From NCBI RefSeq assembly GCF_037975245.1, contig NC_092568.1:13851501-13915500 (forward strand): 64,000 nt of DNA. Direction: 5' to 3'. Shown in pieces: positions 34,735-48,869 of the stretch; the stretch's first letter is position 1; every line of letters starts with the position of its first letter. Under the pieces are notes generated by a model. It worked only from the letters and a program-made list of their open reading frames with translations, had not been told where the DNA came from and searched no databases. The translations under genes were made by a program, and so were the position numbers. Source of the stretch: Apostichopus japonicus. Its lineage: Eukaryota > Echinodermata > Holothuroidea > Aspidochirotida > Stichopodidae.

Positions 34735-35241
34735 ATTACATGATAAAAGTAAAATGCCATTTGGCAAAACTCTGAAGGTCATTAAAACATAATAAAAGTA
34801 TGTAGAAAATTCTAAAGGATTTCTTAAGTGGATGGAAAGAAATAACTGATAGCACTCCAGTATACTCTCTATTATGTTCTCACAGCTCTCTGAATTCCTT
34901 AACAACTTTCAGCTAGTATAAATATAGTTATAATCTAGTATTATCATACAAAAACATTGAAACTTGGTAAGGAGTTACTGGTAATGTGAATGCTACATGG
35001 AAAGTAGCAAAACTCTTGTTTATGTATTTCTTACAAACATAACACCTGTAAAAATAACTGTTTAAGAAGTCAATATACATTTCTTTTATGTTGCAAATAA
35101 TAATAAAAGCCTTGCCAGAGACCATTCAGTGGGTTAACATAATACACAAGCAGCTGAATTTTCTGGTGTTACTTGTAAGGTTGTGTTTATGTAATCAAAG
35201 AGAAAGAAAACGGTTAGCTCCATATGATATGACAAAATATC

Positions 35242-35302
35242 ATTTCTCACTGTCGTATTGGAATATGATAGTGAGAAATTATAATACTTTATCATATTCC
35301 AA
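35242..35302. repeat. Two mutually exclusive inverted repeats
   Basis: The first repeat has arms of 18 bases (35242-35259 and 35262-35279) with only two G-T pairs and a 2-base loop. The second has perfect 13-base arms (35258-35270 and 35290-35302). The right arm of the first overlaps the left arm of the second. A further 8-base palindromic pair follows at about 35303-35320. Lies in the probable MSK 3' UTR. Confidence 0.85.
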
Positions 35303-37102
35303 ATCAATTGGAATTGATTCGGGAAAGTCCCTTTGAGAGGTACTTGATCATTTTTAGGGTATTATATATCTTAGCTTGATTTGTTAAATTTTGACACTGT
35401 GATGCAATTGAATCACTTTATATTCTGTAAGTGCATATCTCATTTTCACATCATCCCTATCCTATGCTCCTAAGTAAAATTGATGAAAAGATTCTTTGCT
35501 TCTAAATAAGGACATTGGTAGTACTTAAAGGATGACTTTAAGTAGAATATTAGTTTTGATATGTTACAGTCCAAGACAAAAGAAAAGTGATGTTTCTCTT
35601 GCTATTTGGGTTTACAAGTTATATACCTTTAAAATATACTAATTCCTGGAATGCTCCTTTAGGGTAAATAAATGATGACCTTGGCTCCTCAGTGCAGGCC
35701 TTATTGTTAATGCTAATTGACTCACAACCCAACCAAAGCATATTCTTTAAACTTCACATAAACAACAGAGGACCCTTGGATGACATTCAACACCATTTGT
35801 CCTTGAGAAATACGAAGCATGTTATATACATGCCATTTGAGGCTATAAAAGTCTTAAATTTCTCCCATTGGGTTTTGTGTTGCATCTGAGGAACCAATCT
35901 ATGGTCTTGGGTATTAGACTTCATGGTGCAGTCACTTTCACTGATTAACTCCAACTGTTTAAAGGCTCATTCTCACTTCTCAAACATTAAAAGTGGTATA
36001 GAAATACAACCTGGACTGATTAAAGTGTTTTAATGGTCTACAGCATATCAAATTAATTTTGTGCCAAAAGTCATCCTTTAAATCAGCAGTCTCATTCCCC
36101 AAGGTTTATATACATACACAATATTACAAGAAAGAAACTATTAATGCAAAGTCCAGGATACAAGAGCACAGGTCTGAGGATGAATTTGAATTAGTATGAA
36201 AAAATGTACATGTTTCAATCTTACATCATAAGTGCTTTGAGGAGGGAGGGTTTTGCTTGCAGGGGACATTTGTAAATCTTCATAATATATGACATTCTTT
36301 CATATTTTCTATATGATCCTCCTGATCTGTTCCAAGTGTTTATGGCAATTCGCAACATGTGTTCCATCAACAAGCTGAAGCAGAATATCATGCCAAGTTA
36401 CTGTTTCACTGAAATGTTTGTACTACTATCTAGAAGCAATGAACAGTTCACTCAATACAACTACCTAAAATTCTATCTTTACTATCACGATGCAAACGTG
36501 TCAAATTTGGTTTTTATTATGATGATGTAATTATGTCACACCAGCCTTTGCTATCATGATGCAACTGTGCAATGCACAATATATATTCACTATCACCTGG
36601 GATGGAGGATATCTTATGAAGGAGATCCATTTGAATTACCACCAGTAATACCATTTTTGCTCACTCTTACACCGTCTGTATTACCCAAAAAAGCTTTCAC
36701 TTCTAATAGAATTGTAGGATGTAAGAAGACCCAAATATGTTTGATAAAAATGTTTACCAGCTGAAAATACTTGATTGAGATTTACAAATTTTGAAATGAG
36801 GTGATGCTTTTAGTAGTAGTTTTGAACTATAAAATTGATAAAATCCATGAGGAATTGCCATTTGAATTTCTTGTCAGATAAAACTTGTACACATAGCATT
36901 CTTTTCTTCCCAGAAAAAAGGGGAAGGCCTCGACACTGAGAAGATAAACTGTTATTAATTAAACTTGAAAAAATATCTTAACTTCATAATTGTAAATGGA
37001 CTAGCCAGTCTTATTGAAATCATTGTACATCATTCTCACTAACACATGCCTGGTATCATGACGCAGCTGCATCATACTTAGTGGGCATCCATCTTTCTTG
37101 CA

Positions 37103-37782
37103 CTATGATGATATTGTCTTCTCTGTATCTTCAACTATTGTTGGTAGTAGCTGACCAGGACTTGTTCTGTGTACATGGTTTTCATGATCCGCTACTGGGA
37201 CAAGGCTTGAAAGATTGTCTGGTCGAGTTTGATCACTTTTTGTTGATCTTTTGCTTGATTGGGAACCGCCTGCAGCTGTATAAGGCATCTCATGATCTTT
37301 CCTTGAAAAGGCATCGAAGGAGGAATTAGGAGCAATATCTTGGAAAGGCAACTGAGGTGAAAAGCCACTTGACTCTGAGCTTGGACAGTTAACTAATCTG
37401 GAGGCAACAGTTGGTGGAATGCTGTTAAGCTGGAAGGTTGCTGATTCAGATTGTTGAACACAGTTAGGATTGACAAAGCCATTTCCTTGGGATGATCCTT
37501 GTGACTGTACACTCTCTCCAGAGCTACTTCTTGTCTCAGTGGAAGAATCCTTTTTCCTCTTTCGTCTTTTTGCTAATGGAGCATTGGACACATCCATGAG
37601 AAGGAAACGATGAAAAGCATTCATAGTTGCCTTCATTCGGTTATGGGTAGCTACACCATTGGAGTTGAGTACCCCAGGAGTCATCAGAGGTGTTGAGCTA
37701 TTTTGACTGTCACCTTGAATCCATACGTTGGAAGCAAGGTCATCAATTGTCAACCTGTTACTAGGATTCACAGTTAAAAGAC
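37103..37782 (-). CDS. RPS6KA5: MSK exon M: end of kinase domain, docking/NLS tail, stop
   Basis: Two bases complete Gly, then 225 codons and a stop. The exon finishes the C-terminal kinase (LLTVNPSNRLTIDDL) and continues through STPLMTPGVL, as in MSK1. It then gives PLAKRRKRKKDSSTETRSSS, equivalent to the MSK nuclear localisation and MAP-kinase docking motif (KRRKMKK in human). The remaining roughly 140 residues are Ser/Pro/Gln-rich and low in similarity to vertebrate tails. They end TIVEDTEKTISS and stop at 37103-37105. The tail is longer than in human MSK1. Confidence 0.94.
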
Positions 37783-38312
37783 CTATAAATGAAACAATGT
37801 TTTGCCATGAGAAGGGAAACAGGATATGCTTTTTGGAACGGCCAGAACTGATGTGGATATTTGCAGACTGCCTGGTGTTAACATGCATTATATCAAGCTG
37901 TTCTAAGCATTTTGAAATCTAGGTTGGAGACATGAAATCACCTTAACCATAAAACAGTGTACACAAGCACTTAAATAATTTTAACAAAAAAAGCCAAAAT
38001 AGAAATTTTGTATAATTGTTATATCAAGAGCAAACTTATTGTATTGATAGCTAGTTTGTCATGCACATCTAAAGTTGATGTTACGATACTTAAAATGAAG
38101 CTTGTGTGTTTACACACAATTGTCTGAATATATATAATGTATTTTCCTGTTCTGATCACAGTATGACTTTCTCATACATCACCGCAAGTCAAAACTTCAC
38201 GGTAGAGAAAGGTTTAACATTTTGGAAACCTATACTTTTTATAGGCTCAAAAGCATGGGCACAGTTCACTTGTAAGTTTTCATGAGTAATTTGTACAAGC
38301 TATGTCACAAAC
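37783..38312. other. MSK intron, nothing recognised
   Basis: Intron between exons L and M. AT-rich, no element recognised. Confidence 0.5.
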
Positions 38313-38469
38313 CTTTGATTAAGCTTTGAGCTGGCATGGAGACAGATTTCCACTCACTTCCTTCCAAGGAAAAGTCCCCTTCTTCAATTCTTCTCATGAT
38401 CTGGCTTGCACTGTTGTCACCACTAAGACGAGCTTTCAGAAATGGAACATGACCTGATAGCATAGTGTA
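38313..38469 (-). CDS. RPS6KA5: MSK exon L: C-terminal kinase C-lobe
   Basis: Encodes YTMLSGHVPF, then SQIMRRIEEGDFSLEGSEW and ends LIKG. Fifty-two codons plus one base of Gly. The acceptor is CCCTCAG and the donor GTTTGT. The intron separating it from exon K is 5.3 kb and holds a THAP-domain exon on the opposite strand. Confidence 0.95.
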
Positions 38470-38809
38470 CTGAGGGAGAATGGGAATACCTTGAGCAGCA
38501 ATGATATAGCCAGCCAAGCATAGAGTATTAACTTTACATGTAAAGTGCGTCCATACATGTTTGCTTGCATTATACAAGCACTTGTAACAGGAGTGCATAC
38601 AAATTCTTGAGCTCTGTTGGCCATTACCTCTCTGTATATGTCGTGGGCTTGTTAGTTGTTATTTCTCACCAGAATTTAGTTCATTTTGCTAGAAATATAA
38701 ACATATCATAGCTTGAAATGGTTGAATCAGCTTCAGAACTGACCTCTTGCAAAACCAAGTAAATCAAGATCATCTAATTTCTTAAGCATGATCAGCTTTT
38801 CCAATTTTA

Positions 38810-40330
38810 CTACAATGGTTTTTACTTTGACCCCTGTTGGCCTAAAATGATCTTCAGAGGAAACAATAATACTTACTTGTAAGTGCAAATACCAAGTATG
38901 AATTTCATTAAAGCTTACCTTTAGAGTTATCATGCTTAAATTATGTTTCACTAATTTGAGCGCTGGTGACCATTGACCATTACAGAGAACATTCGTATTC
39001 TAATTACGAAAGTGTATCCAGATAAAAAGTATGATATTCATCCAAGCTTTCCTTGTGGACTTACCATGTTTACATTTTTCAGACTTTGACCTCTGATGAC
39101 CTTTCAGGATCTTTCACTGATACAACTCTTAAAACGATTCTTGCACATGTTAAAGTGGATCCACATAACTTAGTATGTACATATTTGTTGTGATTATAGT
39201 TTAAGTTGATGAATTTATCAACAATACTATATCTCAGATATTTTATCATGAACAGAGTTAATTATGGCAGTAGGAAACTCTTGTGAATATGACATCTTGA
39301 AAATGAAATACCTGATATTGGTTTGTTTGAGGCCATTTGTGTTCAAGTCAATAAGGGGCCAAGAAAGAAGTCCAGAAGCCAGAAGGCTTTGTCATTCCTT
39401 GCCATAAAATTTGTCCAAAAATTTGTCCACCACAACACCGCAAATTTAACCTTTCTTAAATATTGAAGTTGAAATATTAAATCATAGAATAAAAGTATAG
39501 CTTGTTTTAGTGTGGTTTTCAGAGTAATGATAATAACGGCTCTCAGATCTGTAAATGACTAAAACTACTTCTGTAAATATCTGCATTCTCACATGATGTT
39601 ATGAGGAGGCTTCTTTGTGGAAGTGTATACCGCTTATGAGTTTCACATATAAAACTTGATTTTGGATCAATTTGTTCTGTACACAGATGGTATAGCCTAG
39701 AATTAGACAAATTAACTCCACATGAACTGAAGATATATCACATCATCATGAACCCATCAACATCTGATCAATGTGATAAGGCTTAGATCACACCACACAA
39801 AAGGGATAAGAAAAGAAGCCTTTATCTCGAATTGGCCTCTTATGAACTTAAAAATTGGCCTAAAACTGAAGTACAACTTTTGGACCCATAAATAGTATGA
39901 ACAAGTTTGATTCAAAGAAAACATATAAACCCTAGGAGTAGATGTATATGTGATCTTTGCAACCTTACCCTCTTTTGACACCCATGACCTTTAACCTACA
40001 AATGATATTACCCATCATGTGCTGATCAGCATGAATAAGCTTGATCAAAGTCAAAATATCAAAAAAAGTCAAATGAACTTTTTTGTTGTGACCTTTTGAT
40101 CCCAAATGAATGAAAAATAAAGCTAACTTTTTTACCCATCATCTGCTGATCACTATGACCAAATTTGATGAACATGAAATATAAATCATAGGAGGAGTGG
40201 GATTTATGTGATTTTTGACCACTTTTAACCCCAAGTGACATTTGATCTTAGAATAAAGTATAACATTTACAAAACAGGTTAAAGACCAACTATGGAGACT
40301 TTTCGATGAACATAAAATCCCACCATTTTT
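38810..40330. repeat. Diverged DR1-type repeats in MSK intron
   Basis: Several degenerate units with TTTGACC, AATGATCTTC or TGACCTTT, TATCATG.TTA and CATCCAAGCTTT.C.TTTG segments, plus looser relatives near 39980-40260 (TTTGATCC, CCCATCATCTGCTGATCA). Confidence 0.6.
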
Positions 40331-40476
40331 CATGTATGTAATCCTTAACTGACTCCAATTACATTGCTGTAATTAACTTTACCAATTTCGGACGTTAAAT
40401 AAGTGAAAAATGGGACGAAAAGTCAGCTTCTATTTCAGACATTCCTGAAACATTCCTAAGACATCAGGTGACCATG

Positions 40477-40484
40477 TGACGTCA
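40477..40484. promoter_or_regulatory. Perfect CRE (TGACGTCA)
   Basis: Full palindromic CREB/ATF site about 100 bases upstream of the THAP-domain start codon. A second copy lies at 41681-41688. Activity is inferred only from the motif. Confidence 0.45.
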
Positions 40485-40581
40485 ATGTTGGTATACCTCA
40501 CTCACAACTATACTTTTAGTGTGTAAAGTCGTATACTTGAGCTGCCAAAAACATCAACGATATTACTCCTTTTTCCTCAAA

Positions 40582-40737
40582 ATGTCACAATTCTGTGTTG
40601 TTGGAGGTTGCAGTTATACCTCATCCAACAAAAGCATCAGCTTTTTTAGATTTCCGAGTAAAAGAACCGACGTAAAACGCCGCAGAATTTGGATCAATTT
40701 TTTGAGATCCACGCGGAAAGATTTTTCAGCACCCGGG
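40582..40737 (+). CDS. THAP-domain exon (N-terminal part), within MSK intron, opposite strand
   Basis: Fifty-two codons from ATG: MSQFCVVGGCSYTSSNKSIS, then FFRFPSKRTD, then RRRIWINFL, then FSAPG. This matches the THAP zinc-finger pattern: C-X4-C near the start, the Phe-Pro turn and the invariant Trp. The second half (the C-X2-H pair) is absent from this frame, and a GTATCT at 40738 could be a donor after phase 0, so the rest may be on another exon. THAP domains bind DNA and occur in transcription factors and P-element transposases. Partner exons were not found nearby; a truncated relic is the alternative. Confidence 0.6.
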
Positions 40738-41680
40738 GTATCTCATGCCCATGAGTCCACATGCATGACCCTGCTTCTGTGTATGCTGCAAATGTCTCAT
40801 TCTGTGAAAATTATATACTGTCGATAGCTGTGTCGGACCATGGTCGGACATAGCTAATGTGAAATTGACCGTAAACACGCCCTGGACGTCCTTACATGTA
40901 ACATTATATCACGCAATTGACAGTAATATATTTACTGTAAGAGATGACCGTATATATATATCGTGCCAAGGGTATAGCATAGTACATGTACGGTAGTTAG
41001 TTACAACTCTCGCCGGCGTTGGCTCACAGCATGTGTAAATAGCCATGTTAGGATTTCTCTATTTCATTTGTTGTATTCCAGTATCGTGAGTTCGTGATAC
41101 ATGTGTAATATTGTCCGTTCTGTTTATTCCGACATCTGCATGGTCCAAGGAGTTGAATAAAAACGGTAGTATGTAGCGATCGGACGTTTCATTTCGTTAG
41201 TGACTGTCTTGTGATTGTGGGATGTTAGTACTGGTCAAGGCCTGTTTCAACTAGACCTAACTCTATGGAATTACACAGACTCACGGTAGTTTTTCGCCCA
41301 GGATTGAACAAGAAACGTGGATTAGGATATTCACTGCTAAATTTGTTTATTGACAGGATACTTTTTCTGTGTTTGTATACTTTTGGATATTAAAACGAGT
41401 AAGTACTATGTAAGTATATTGTACCGTACGGACCTATTGACGCTACGCTATGTAAAAGATGCCTCCATTTGAGTGGAAATTTTGTTAATAAAATAAGCAA
41501 TTTAACTAAAATTTCTGCTTATAATTGTCTTAAAACTTGTTGTTAACCTTCATGTGTTCTTGTTTTAAGCTAACAGCTTTTCAAACGCTCGAAATTGGAA
41601 GTCAAAAACAGTACAATTGTTCGCTATCTGTGTACAAACAGTGCCTATATCAGCGTTTGATTTTCGCGGTATACAAACTT

Positions 41681-41688
41681 TGACGTCA
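41681..41688. promoter_or_regulatory. Perfect CRE (TGACGTCA), second copy
   Basis: Same 8-mer as 40477-40484, 1.2 kb downstream, followed by a GGTGACC half-site-like sequence. Motif only. Confidence 0.3.
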
Positions 41689-42379
41689 CACGGTGACCAG
41701 AGGCTCCTTTGGGTCAATCTCTGTTTTCAGACATTCCAGAGGTTCATGTCACGTGACTACCCAAAATTTCCATTTTCGTGGTCGTTTTTGATGGGTTATA
41801 GTAGGTTTGCGAAGATTATTTTTTACACATGTTGATTATGGGTATGTAAACTCCTAAATTAATGGAAAATCTCAAAAAAAAAAAATTGCCTCCATATTTG
41901 GTCTTTAAGTGACATGTAAAACCAGAAAGCACACTAAAAGGCTAAGTGAATCCTAACCACACGTTTTGCAGCTTTACTTTGGCAGTTACTGCATTTACAA
42001 TGTTTTAAGACCATGATCTCTATTGACTCAAGTGATCTTTAATGTCCAGTCAATGTAGTGGGTTCTTGATCTTACTCAGTTGGATCTACATACACGATAT
42101 GATGTTTGTGCACAAAATATAGGTCATGATAGTTACCCAAAATTCTATTTGGGTGTTGAAGTTACTGTGTATACGAGGTTTGGAGACTTTGACCTGTATT
42201 AAAACAAATGACCTATGCTCTAAATAACCAGAAAAAAAACATTCATTAAAACACTACCACAAATGACACAACTTAAAGTACTTTCTACTCATTTTTCAGT
42301 ATTTCAAAGGTCAAAGATGATTTCAGTATAACATCTGGATGTGAATGCTACTTTTGTAGTGTTGAATGATATTTCACGG

Positions 42380-43380
42380 TCTATTATCTAAACTGATGAA
42401 GAACATGCTGAACCAGACAGCCAGTTGGCTCTGTGATTCCTTGCCATACAATTTGCCCAAAATTCCAAATAAATATCTGAGTAATGTAGAGCAAGTGACT
42501 TGAATTTGTCCAAGAATTAAGTGAGAGCCAGAGAAGATCAGAGATTTCCAGCTCTTATTTGTAGCTCCCTTGTGGGTATCTATCATTTAATCCACTGGTA
42601 AGTATTTTACAGTGTAGAGTTTTTATTCCAAAATGTTTCAATATCCAGAAAGAACAGTCTTCCTATGTAAAACATACACACATAGATGTATGAATAAAGT
42701 CAACTCTGCCAGCTTGCAACCATCCCTTTATTATAAATAAATGAGGCTCTTCATGTTACTGCCAAAGCAAAAGTCAACTAGTATAAATCATGGAGAAAGA
42801 AAGGGCCGATTTTTTCCACCATTTGAGATAACCTGTTGACCCTTGAAGCTCTGGGAACCCCCCATAAGTGCCTGCTGAGTGTGTTAAAGAGAGTGCATTA
42901 ACGATTATCAGCAGATTTCATATCCTGGATGACTAAGTTTTATTGAAGACCTATAGAGCCCCTTTGCAAACTAAACTGAACTAAATTTGACCAACTATGT
43001 TCACCAAAAGAAAATCATAGCATTGGAAAATTCCCAGGTTAATTGTAGCTTTCATTTTGGAGTAATCATGTTTGCAGACTTTGACACCTGTTGAGCTCAT
43101 TTGACCTTTACCAATTTCAAAAGGGTTCTGTATCTAAGCTGTATCTACATACTAAGAAAGAAGTTCAACAAAGATGAACTTTTTGAGTTATTGTGTTCAC
43201 AAAGTTTTCATACATTGACCTCTGGAGACCCCAAATTACCAATCCATTTAATAGAAAAGAGTAGGGTTCTTGTACTCAATAAGACGGATCCACACACTAA
43301 GTATGAACTTAATCCACATTGAACGTTTTGAGTTATAGTATTTACAAGCAAGTGTCACAGACACATATACACTATCACCA
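42380..43380. repeat. Dispersed repeat family, copy 2, with DR1-type units
   Basis: Homologous to 8900-10000 in order: GACAGCCAGTTGGCT, AGATTTCCAGCTC, AATATCCAGAAAGAACAG, TTCCTATGT, then units with TTTGACACCTGTTGAGCTCA and GACCTCTGGAGACCCCAAAT. The pair shows that the DR1 units belong to a longer mobile unit. Confidence 0.75.
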
Positions 43381-43429
43381 TCGCATAGATTCTGCCTCTG
43401 GCAAGGAATCAAAAGTCAATAGGATTCAT

Positions 43430-44107
<678 letters not shown>

Positions 44108-44709
44108 TCACACAATATCTCCAAAAGTATGCCTTGGCTAAAGTTGTATGTAGAATGTTGTTCAAACTTAATGAGTACAGATCCCTACTTTGTTTATTCT
44201 TGCCTAGCATGTTGTTGAGCTCCTCTGCTTAATATAATCATGTGCAATCAAGCACATTTGAAATTTTAAAACTAGTGATCATTCTCTTTATATTTGAGAT
44301 GAAAGTCATCTTGTTATGCACATTTATGATTTTTTAAGAACTAATTCTATTGAACTTTTACCACATTTAATGCTTACAGCTGTTGTTGTGAGTTTTCAGT
44401 TCTGTGTCAGTTGTGCTTTGGTACAATCTTTAGAAAAAGTTTTCTTTTACATCAAAACATGAACTTACTCATATTACTAAACAAAATTTACTTGTTGAGT
44501 GAAATTCATTCCTGAGACATGATCATAATAGTATAGCAGGCAGTTATTTTTATGACACTTAAGTGACCATGAATGTGGGAGTAGCCCGCAAGGGCTTATG
44601 ATTACAGCTTACATGTCGGGTGGCTTCCAAGTCAACATTTAAACTCCAATTTGGAATCTTTGCACTTTAGGAAGTCATTTCAGATGGAAAATCCTATATT
44701 GCTCTTGAA

Positions 44710-44822
44710 TGAAAATCCCACCTAACTACGACCCAGATGGGGATCAAACCCTGAACCACACGATTGCTAAGCCTCATTGCTTCAGATGCTACCACCTTTA
44801 TCCACTCGGCCACAGCATCAGA
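44710..44822 (-). mobile_element. tRNA-like SINE head
   Basis: On the minus strand the copy starts GATGCTGTGGCCGAGTGG (A-box TGGCCGAGTGG) and has the B-box GGTTTGATCCCC about 55 bases on. This resembles tRNA-Ser/Leu. No full cloverleaf closes, so a SINE head is preferred over a tRNA gene. Confidence 0.7.
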
Positions 44823-46184
<1,362 letters not shown>

Positions 46185-46932
46185 TTAAATATCTAAGATA
46201 TTTCCATCTGTTTGCCATACTTGAAACACCTGTTTCAATCACAATGTTGATGATTTACATTCAGTAGGACTCATTCCTCTCATGAACATAAAATGCCATT
46301 CACAGGTCTAACAGTATTTAATCTGCTCTTAATATGTTGCTACTAACTAAGGTTCATCACATTTTGTTGTAGAGAGTAGAGCGGTATTTCCCATAGGTGT
46401 TCCTTTCATTTTTGTTTAAAATTCTGGCATTAACGACTATCACAAAATATGATAGTAGAAAAAGATATTCAATGTAGCACTGATTGAAACAAAATCTCAT
46501 TCAACAGCTATGAAACAAACAAATCAAAAAGATAGGAATTGTTTCTACTCATTTAGCTACTTAAAGCTATTCAATACTCAATATTTGTTATATACACAAA
46601 TGTCAGAAAATACACAATTAAAGCATTTCAAACAATGATCTAAAGGACCTAAGATATGCTTCATGTAAGCTCAACAACTTGTCAATATAATGTCAGCTCA
46701 AATTCAGTGAGCATCTGTGCATTTAAATGGAACAAGAGACATTTTGCCCAGTTTCAAACATTGTTTCAAAATGAAACAATAAGAAGCATTAAACTGAAAA
46801 CTCTTAGTTACCATGAAACATTCTACAAACTGAAAACTCTACATTTTTCTTGTGATTCATTGATAGATACATCGATGTACACAACAAATGACACAGGACC
46901 ACCAGCATTGCTGATATTCACAAAAGATGGAG

Positions 46933-47799
46933 ACTGTAGGGTAACACTCACATCATCCACATCATCCTCATGTAGTTTAATGATACTGTAGGGTAACACT
47001 CACATCATCCACAGATTTCCTCATGTAGTTTAATGATACTGTAGGGTAACACTCACATCATCCACATGTAGTTTAATGATACTGTAGGGTAACACTCACA
47101 TCATCCACATAATCCTCATGTAGTTTAATGATACTGTAGGGTAACACTCACATCATCCACATGTAGTATAATGATACTGTAGGGTAACACTCACATCATC
47201 CACATCATCCTCATGTAGTTTAATGATAATGTAGGGTAACACTCACATCATCCACATCATCCTCATGTAGTTTAATGCTACTGTAGGGTAACACTCACAT
47301 CATCCACATCACCCTGATGTAGTTTAATGATACTGTAGGGTAACACTCACATCATCCACATCATCCTCATGTAGTTTAATGATACTGTAGGGTAACACTC
47401 ACATCATCCACATAATCCTCATTTAGTTTAATGATACTGTAGGGTAACACTCACATCATCCACATCATCCTCATGTAGTTTCAGGGATGAGACTGAGCCG
47501 GGGAAAAAAAATCTGAAATTTATCGATAGCCGTCCTGCGGGAGGGGTTTAAGGGGAAGGGGTGTCCCCCTCCCCTTTAGAAATTTTTTGTCAGGTAAGGA
47601 GGGCTTAGATGCAAATGGTGGACTCTAGATGGAATCTATCACATCACGTAACTCGCCAAAAAAGTGTGGAATTTCTGCTTGTATAATTTATCCATTAGCT
47701 TTTTTGAACCAAAAAAAGGCTTTTTTGCTTGCTTTGTGCTACTTGATTCCACCACTGGTCAAATTCGGTGTTCCTTCCCTTCACAGTCCAGCATGTTCG

Positions 47800-47846
<47 letters not shown>

Positions 47847-48668
47847 ATAATAATAAAAAAAATAATAAAAAACGTGAATTACGAGAAAAAACGCGAAAAT
47901 GAGAAGAAAAAAAATCGGAAATCCGCGTTTCCGCGGAAGAGTCTCATGCCTGTAGTTTAATGATACTGTAGGGTAACACTCACATCATCCACATAATCCT
48001 CATGTAGTTTAATGATACTGTAGGGTAACACTCACATCATCCACATCACCCTGATGTAGTTTAATGATACTGTAGGGTAACACTCACATCATCCACATCA
48101 TCCTCATGTAGTTTAATGATACTGTAGGGTAACACTCACATCATCCACATAATCCTCATGTAGTTTAATGATACTGTAGGGTAACACTCACATCATCCAC
48201 ATAATCCTCATGTAGTTTAATGATACTGTAGGGTAACACTCACATCATCCACATAATCCTCATGTAGTTTAATGATACTGTAGGTTAACACTCACATCAT
48301 CCACATAATCCTCATGTAGTTTAATGATCACATCATCCACATAATCCTCATGTAGTTTAATGATACTGTAGGGTAACACTCACATCATCCTCATGTAGTT
48401 TAATGATACTGTAGGGTAACACTCACATCATCCACATAATCCTCAAATAGTTTAATGATACTGTAGGGTAACACTCACATCATCCACATAATCCTCATGT
48501 AGTTTAATAATACTGTAGGGTAACACTCACATCATCCCCATCATCCTCATGTAGTTTAATGATACTGTAGGGTAACACTCACATCATCCACATAATCCTC
48601 ATGTAGTTTAATGATACTGTAGGGTAACACTCACATCATCCACATAATCCTCATGTAGTTTAATGATA
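46933..48668 (-). repeat. Minisatellite made of the MSK exon I end and its 5' splice site
   Basis: About 25 copies of a unit of roughly 53 bases. Read on the minus strand each has GTTACCCTACAG, then TATCATTAAACTACATGAGG, then ATTATGTGGATGAT, then GTGAGT. The copy nearest the exon is the real exon I terminus with its donor; all others lie downstream in the intron. Most copies retain the GTGAGT donor and the upstream CTACAG acceptor-like site. Some units are shortened by 9-12 bases or replace ATTATG with ATGATG. The array is interrupted at 47482-47952 by a TIR element. Confidence 0.95.
47482..47952. mobile_element. TIR element (471 bp) inserted in the minisatellite
   Basis: Ends read CAGGGATGAGACTG and, inverted, CAGGCATGAGACTC. 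The array sequence TAGTTT is duplicated at both sides (6 bases, up to 8 if the terminal bases are counted). It contains an A-run of about 43 bases (47801-47843) and the GGGAAGGGGTGTCCCCCTCCCC hairpin shared with the 26.8-kb repeats. Probably a hAT-type MITE. Confidence 0.75.
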
Positions 48669-48779
48669 TTTGGGTGTCCTTGACAGTACTTTAATGTCTT
48701 CAGCTCATTCTGTATGCAAACCCTTCTTGTTGTAATTTTTACTGCATATTCTTTGTTTGAGGCTCGGTGAACACATCTC
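48635..48779 (-). CDS. RPS6KA5: MSK exon I: C-terminal kinase N-lobe, with the donor site later amplified
   Basis: One base completes Arg, then 48 codons include EYAVKI (ATP-binding Lys) and GHPNIIKLHEDYVDD. The acceptor is ACAACAG and the donor GTGAGT. The C-helix region is slightly shorter than in human MSK1. The last 35 or so bases plus the donor are the founder sequence of the tandem array that fills the adjacent intron (46933-48668). The exon end is therefore placed at the first, most upstream donor, which keeps phase 0 with the next exon. Confidence 0.92.
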
Positions 48780-48869
48780 CTGTTGTGGTGTAAAAAAAAT
48801 ACGACAGAGAACTGTCAATGCATTCACAACTTCCACAGCAATCTTAAATAAATGAAATTACCCATTCAT

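Larger units (their letters stand above)
34711..37102 (-). other. Probable MSK 3' UTR
   Basis: The stretch below the stop codon is AT-rich, has no exon-like open frame and no recognisable transposon, unlike everything left of 34.4 kb. AATAAA hexamers on the minus strand lie at 36513-36518, 34729-34734 and 34711-34716. The extent is inferred from the absence of repeats and from these signals; the true cleavage site is unknown. It contains the two overlapping inverted repeats at 35242-35302. Confidence 0.4.

Noticed and set aside
44720-44822. tRNA-Ser/Leu gene on the minus strand
   Set aside because: Promoter boxes fit but no complete cloverleaf with a matching acceptor stem is seen; a SINE head is more likely.
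47629-47960. Lys-rich frames
   Set aside because: Caused by the A-run of about 43 bases inside the 471-bp TIR element.
46933-48668. CRISPR-like array
   Set aside because: The units are contiguous with no unique spacers, the context is a eukaryotic intron, and the unit derives from the neighbouring exon.
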